From: a virus
DNA: 21,275 bases
Virus record (IMG/VR): IMGVR_UViG_3300046009_006298
Coordinates: 1-21,275 of that record
Strand: one strand, 5' to 3'
The first letter of the stretch is position 1. Every line of letters starts with the position of its first letter. The notes under the pieces are model-generated. The model worked only from the letters and a program-made list of their open reading frames with translations, was not told the origin of the DNA and searched no databases. Made by a program: the position numbers and the translations under genes. Positions 20,377 through 21,275 of the stretch are shown here, piece after piece.

Positions 20377-21275
20377 TCAAGCCAGAAGAAATTCCAACAC
20401 TCTACCAGAAACTAAAATCACACATCGCGCGTGATTTTCGACCATCCACAATTACACAAACCATCATCGGTGGTGGCGGGGCAACATCGTTTAGCGCGCT
20501 AACCGGCACAATTGCTAATGCGCAGGCACCGCAATTCCTCCTACGCGATGGTACACGATCTTTGACCGGCAGTCTATCCGTTGATAGTGGCGTAACTATT
20601 GACGGTGTGGATATTAGCGCCCACGCCGCCGATCCGAACGCACACCACGCGCAGCAGCATAGTATCACCGGTAGCGACCACACTATCAGCGGGGCGGCCT
20701 TGTCGCTGGTGGGGGCGACAGCCACAAACACACTGGGGCTGATTACGCCGTCCAGCAATCCAGGCACCACCGAATCGGTACTGAAGGCGACAAGCGGGCT
20801 TTTGACGCTGCCGAACTTTACCGCTACTACAGGGATGACGACGCCACTACTGACGGCCAGCACAAAGGTGACCACGCCCCTGATCGATACGGCCAGCGGA
20901 AATTTAACACTAACGCCAGTCGGCGGCACGGTGGCCGTATCGGCGGCGCTTACAGTCGGTACTACTGCCACCATTACCGGCGTAACCAGCATCGCCAGCG
21001 GCAGTGTGGGCGCGCCGGGGTTAACGTTTACCGGTGACACCAACACCGGGCTTTACCGCAGCGGAGTAGACGCCTACAGCCTGGTTGCTGGTGGCGCGGC
21101 GATTATCAATGTCGGCGCGACGGGGGCCGGTGTTAATGCCGCCTACGACAACACGGCAGCACTCAAAGTGCAGTCGGTTGCCAACGATGACATCACGCTT
21201 TTCCTCAAACAGAAGAGCGGGCAGACGGCGCGCATGTGGCGGGTGGAAGACAGCGCCGGGCAGGAATTGTTTTCT
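20373..21275 (+). CDS. Tail fibre / receptor-binding protein, 3' end outside the window
   Basis: An open frame of 301 codons runs off the right edge. The start TTG 20373 overlaps the hub stop as TTGA, and no better start is nearby. N-terminal residues 1-35 are the attachment part (IKPEEIPTLYQKLKSHIARDF). Next come a Gly-rich hinge (TIIGGGGATSFSAL) and LLRDGTRSLTGSLSVDSG, then VDISAHAADPNAHHAQQHSI and a long Thr/Ala/Ser-rich run of short repeating beta turns, which is typical of trimeric fibre shafts. FTGDTNTGLYRSGVDAYSLV (about residues 219-238) is a well-known signature of phage fibres and spikes, just ahead of the tip or chaperone domain that would lie beyond the edge. It is the last gene here and would set host range. 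Confidence 0.82.
   Translation, partial: MIKPEEIPTLYQKLKSHIARDFRPSTITQTIIGGGGATSFSALTGTIANAQAPQFLLRDGTRSLTGSLSVDSGVTIDGVDISAHAADPNAHHAQQHSITGSDHTISGAALSLVGATATNTLGLITPSSNPGTTESVLKATSGLLTLPNFTATTGMTTPLLTASTKVTTPLIDTASGNLTLTPVGGTVAVSAALTVGTTATITGVTSIASGSVGAPGLTFTGDTNTGLYRSGVDAYSLVAGGAAIINVGATGAGVNAAYDNTAALKVQSVANDDITLFLKQKSGQTARMWRVEDSAGQELFS

Noticed and set aside
20402-21046. 214-codon minus-strand frame inside the fibre gene
   Set aside because: Rich in Val, Ala, Ser and Pro as expected from the reverse of Thr/Ala/Gly-rich shaft coding; the forward frame has fibre signatures.
1-21275. tRNA genes, CRISPR arrays, insertion sequences, integrase or attachment sites
   Set aside because: None seen. 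There are no spaced palindromic repeats, transposase motifs or cloverleaf sequences, and the only repeats are in the tape measure and the two RNA elements.

Overview
The window is the virion-structure module of a tailed double-stranded DNA phage or prophage, of the long-tailed siphovirus type. Every gene lies on the + strand and the genes are tightly packed, with ATGA, TAATG and TGATG overlaps. Order: terminase large subunit (5' end outside the window), small unknown, portal fused to a Mu F-like domain, HK97 gp10-like protein, prohead protease-scaffold-major capsid fusion, putative decoration protein, AT-hook mini-protein, head-tail connector, tail terminator candidate, methyltransferase, glycosyltransferase, small unknown, major tail tube protein, tail assembly chaperone pair, tape measure, distal tail-like protein, tail hub-like protein, and a fibre gene running off the right edge. 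The sequence looks moderately GC-rich by eye. I see no host marker that fixes the species. The phrasing of the fibre protein reminds me of Chloroflexota-associated phage proteins, but that is only an impression.

Left part (1-4377): DNA packaging and the portal vertex. Middle (4527-10422): shell, maturation protease, connector and tail-end proteins, with a methyltransferase/glycosyltransferase pair inserted late in this block. Right part (10542-21275): tail tube, chaperones, tape measure, distal tail and fibre.

The only two gaps of more than about 100 bases sit immediately upstream of the capsid-protein gene (4378-4526) and the tail-tube gene (10423-10541). Each holds a copy of the same RNA element: the box AACGTCTAACCG, a short hairpin whose paired bases differ between the copies, the box CCAGCGGCGT, and a long hairpin with an identical AGAAAT loop ending in a T-tract. 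It looks like an intrinsic terminator or attenuator, but it is placed in the leader of the two genes whose products are needed in greatest amount. This paired leader element is the best candidate in the window for something undescribed.

Five other layers of expression control can be read from the sequence. (1) The tail-tube gene is interrupted after codon 15 by a compact 224-base group I intron without an endonuclease. P1, P10, P3, P4, P7, P8 and P9 can all be drawn, and splicing restores a 335-residue protein. (2) The protease-scaffold-capsid gene has an internal Shine-Dalgarno and ATG at 5907 that would make a scaffold-capsid protein separately from the full fusion. (3) A run of eight A (12089-12096) allows a -1 frameshift joining the two tail chaperone frames. 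(4) An extended -10 promoter candidate lies upstream of the first RNA element. (5) A five-codon upstream frame overlaps the tail-tube start. The tape measure carries about 21 copies of a 23-residue Asp-Trp repeat, with recent near-identical 69-bp copies in the centre of the array.
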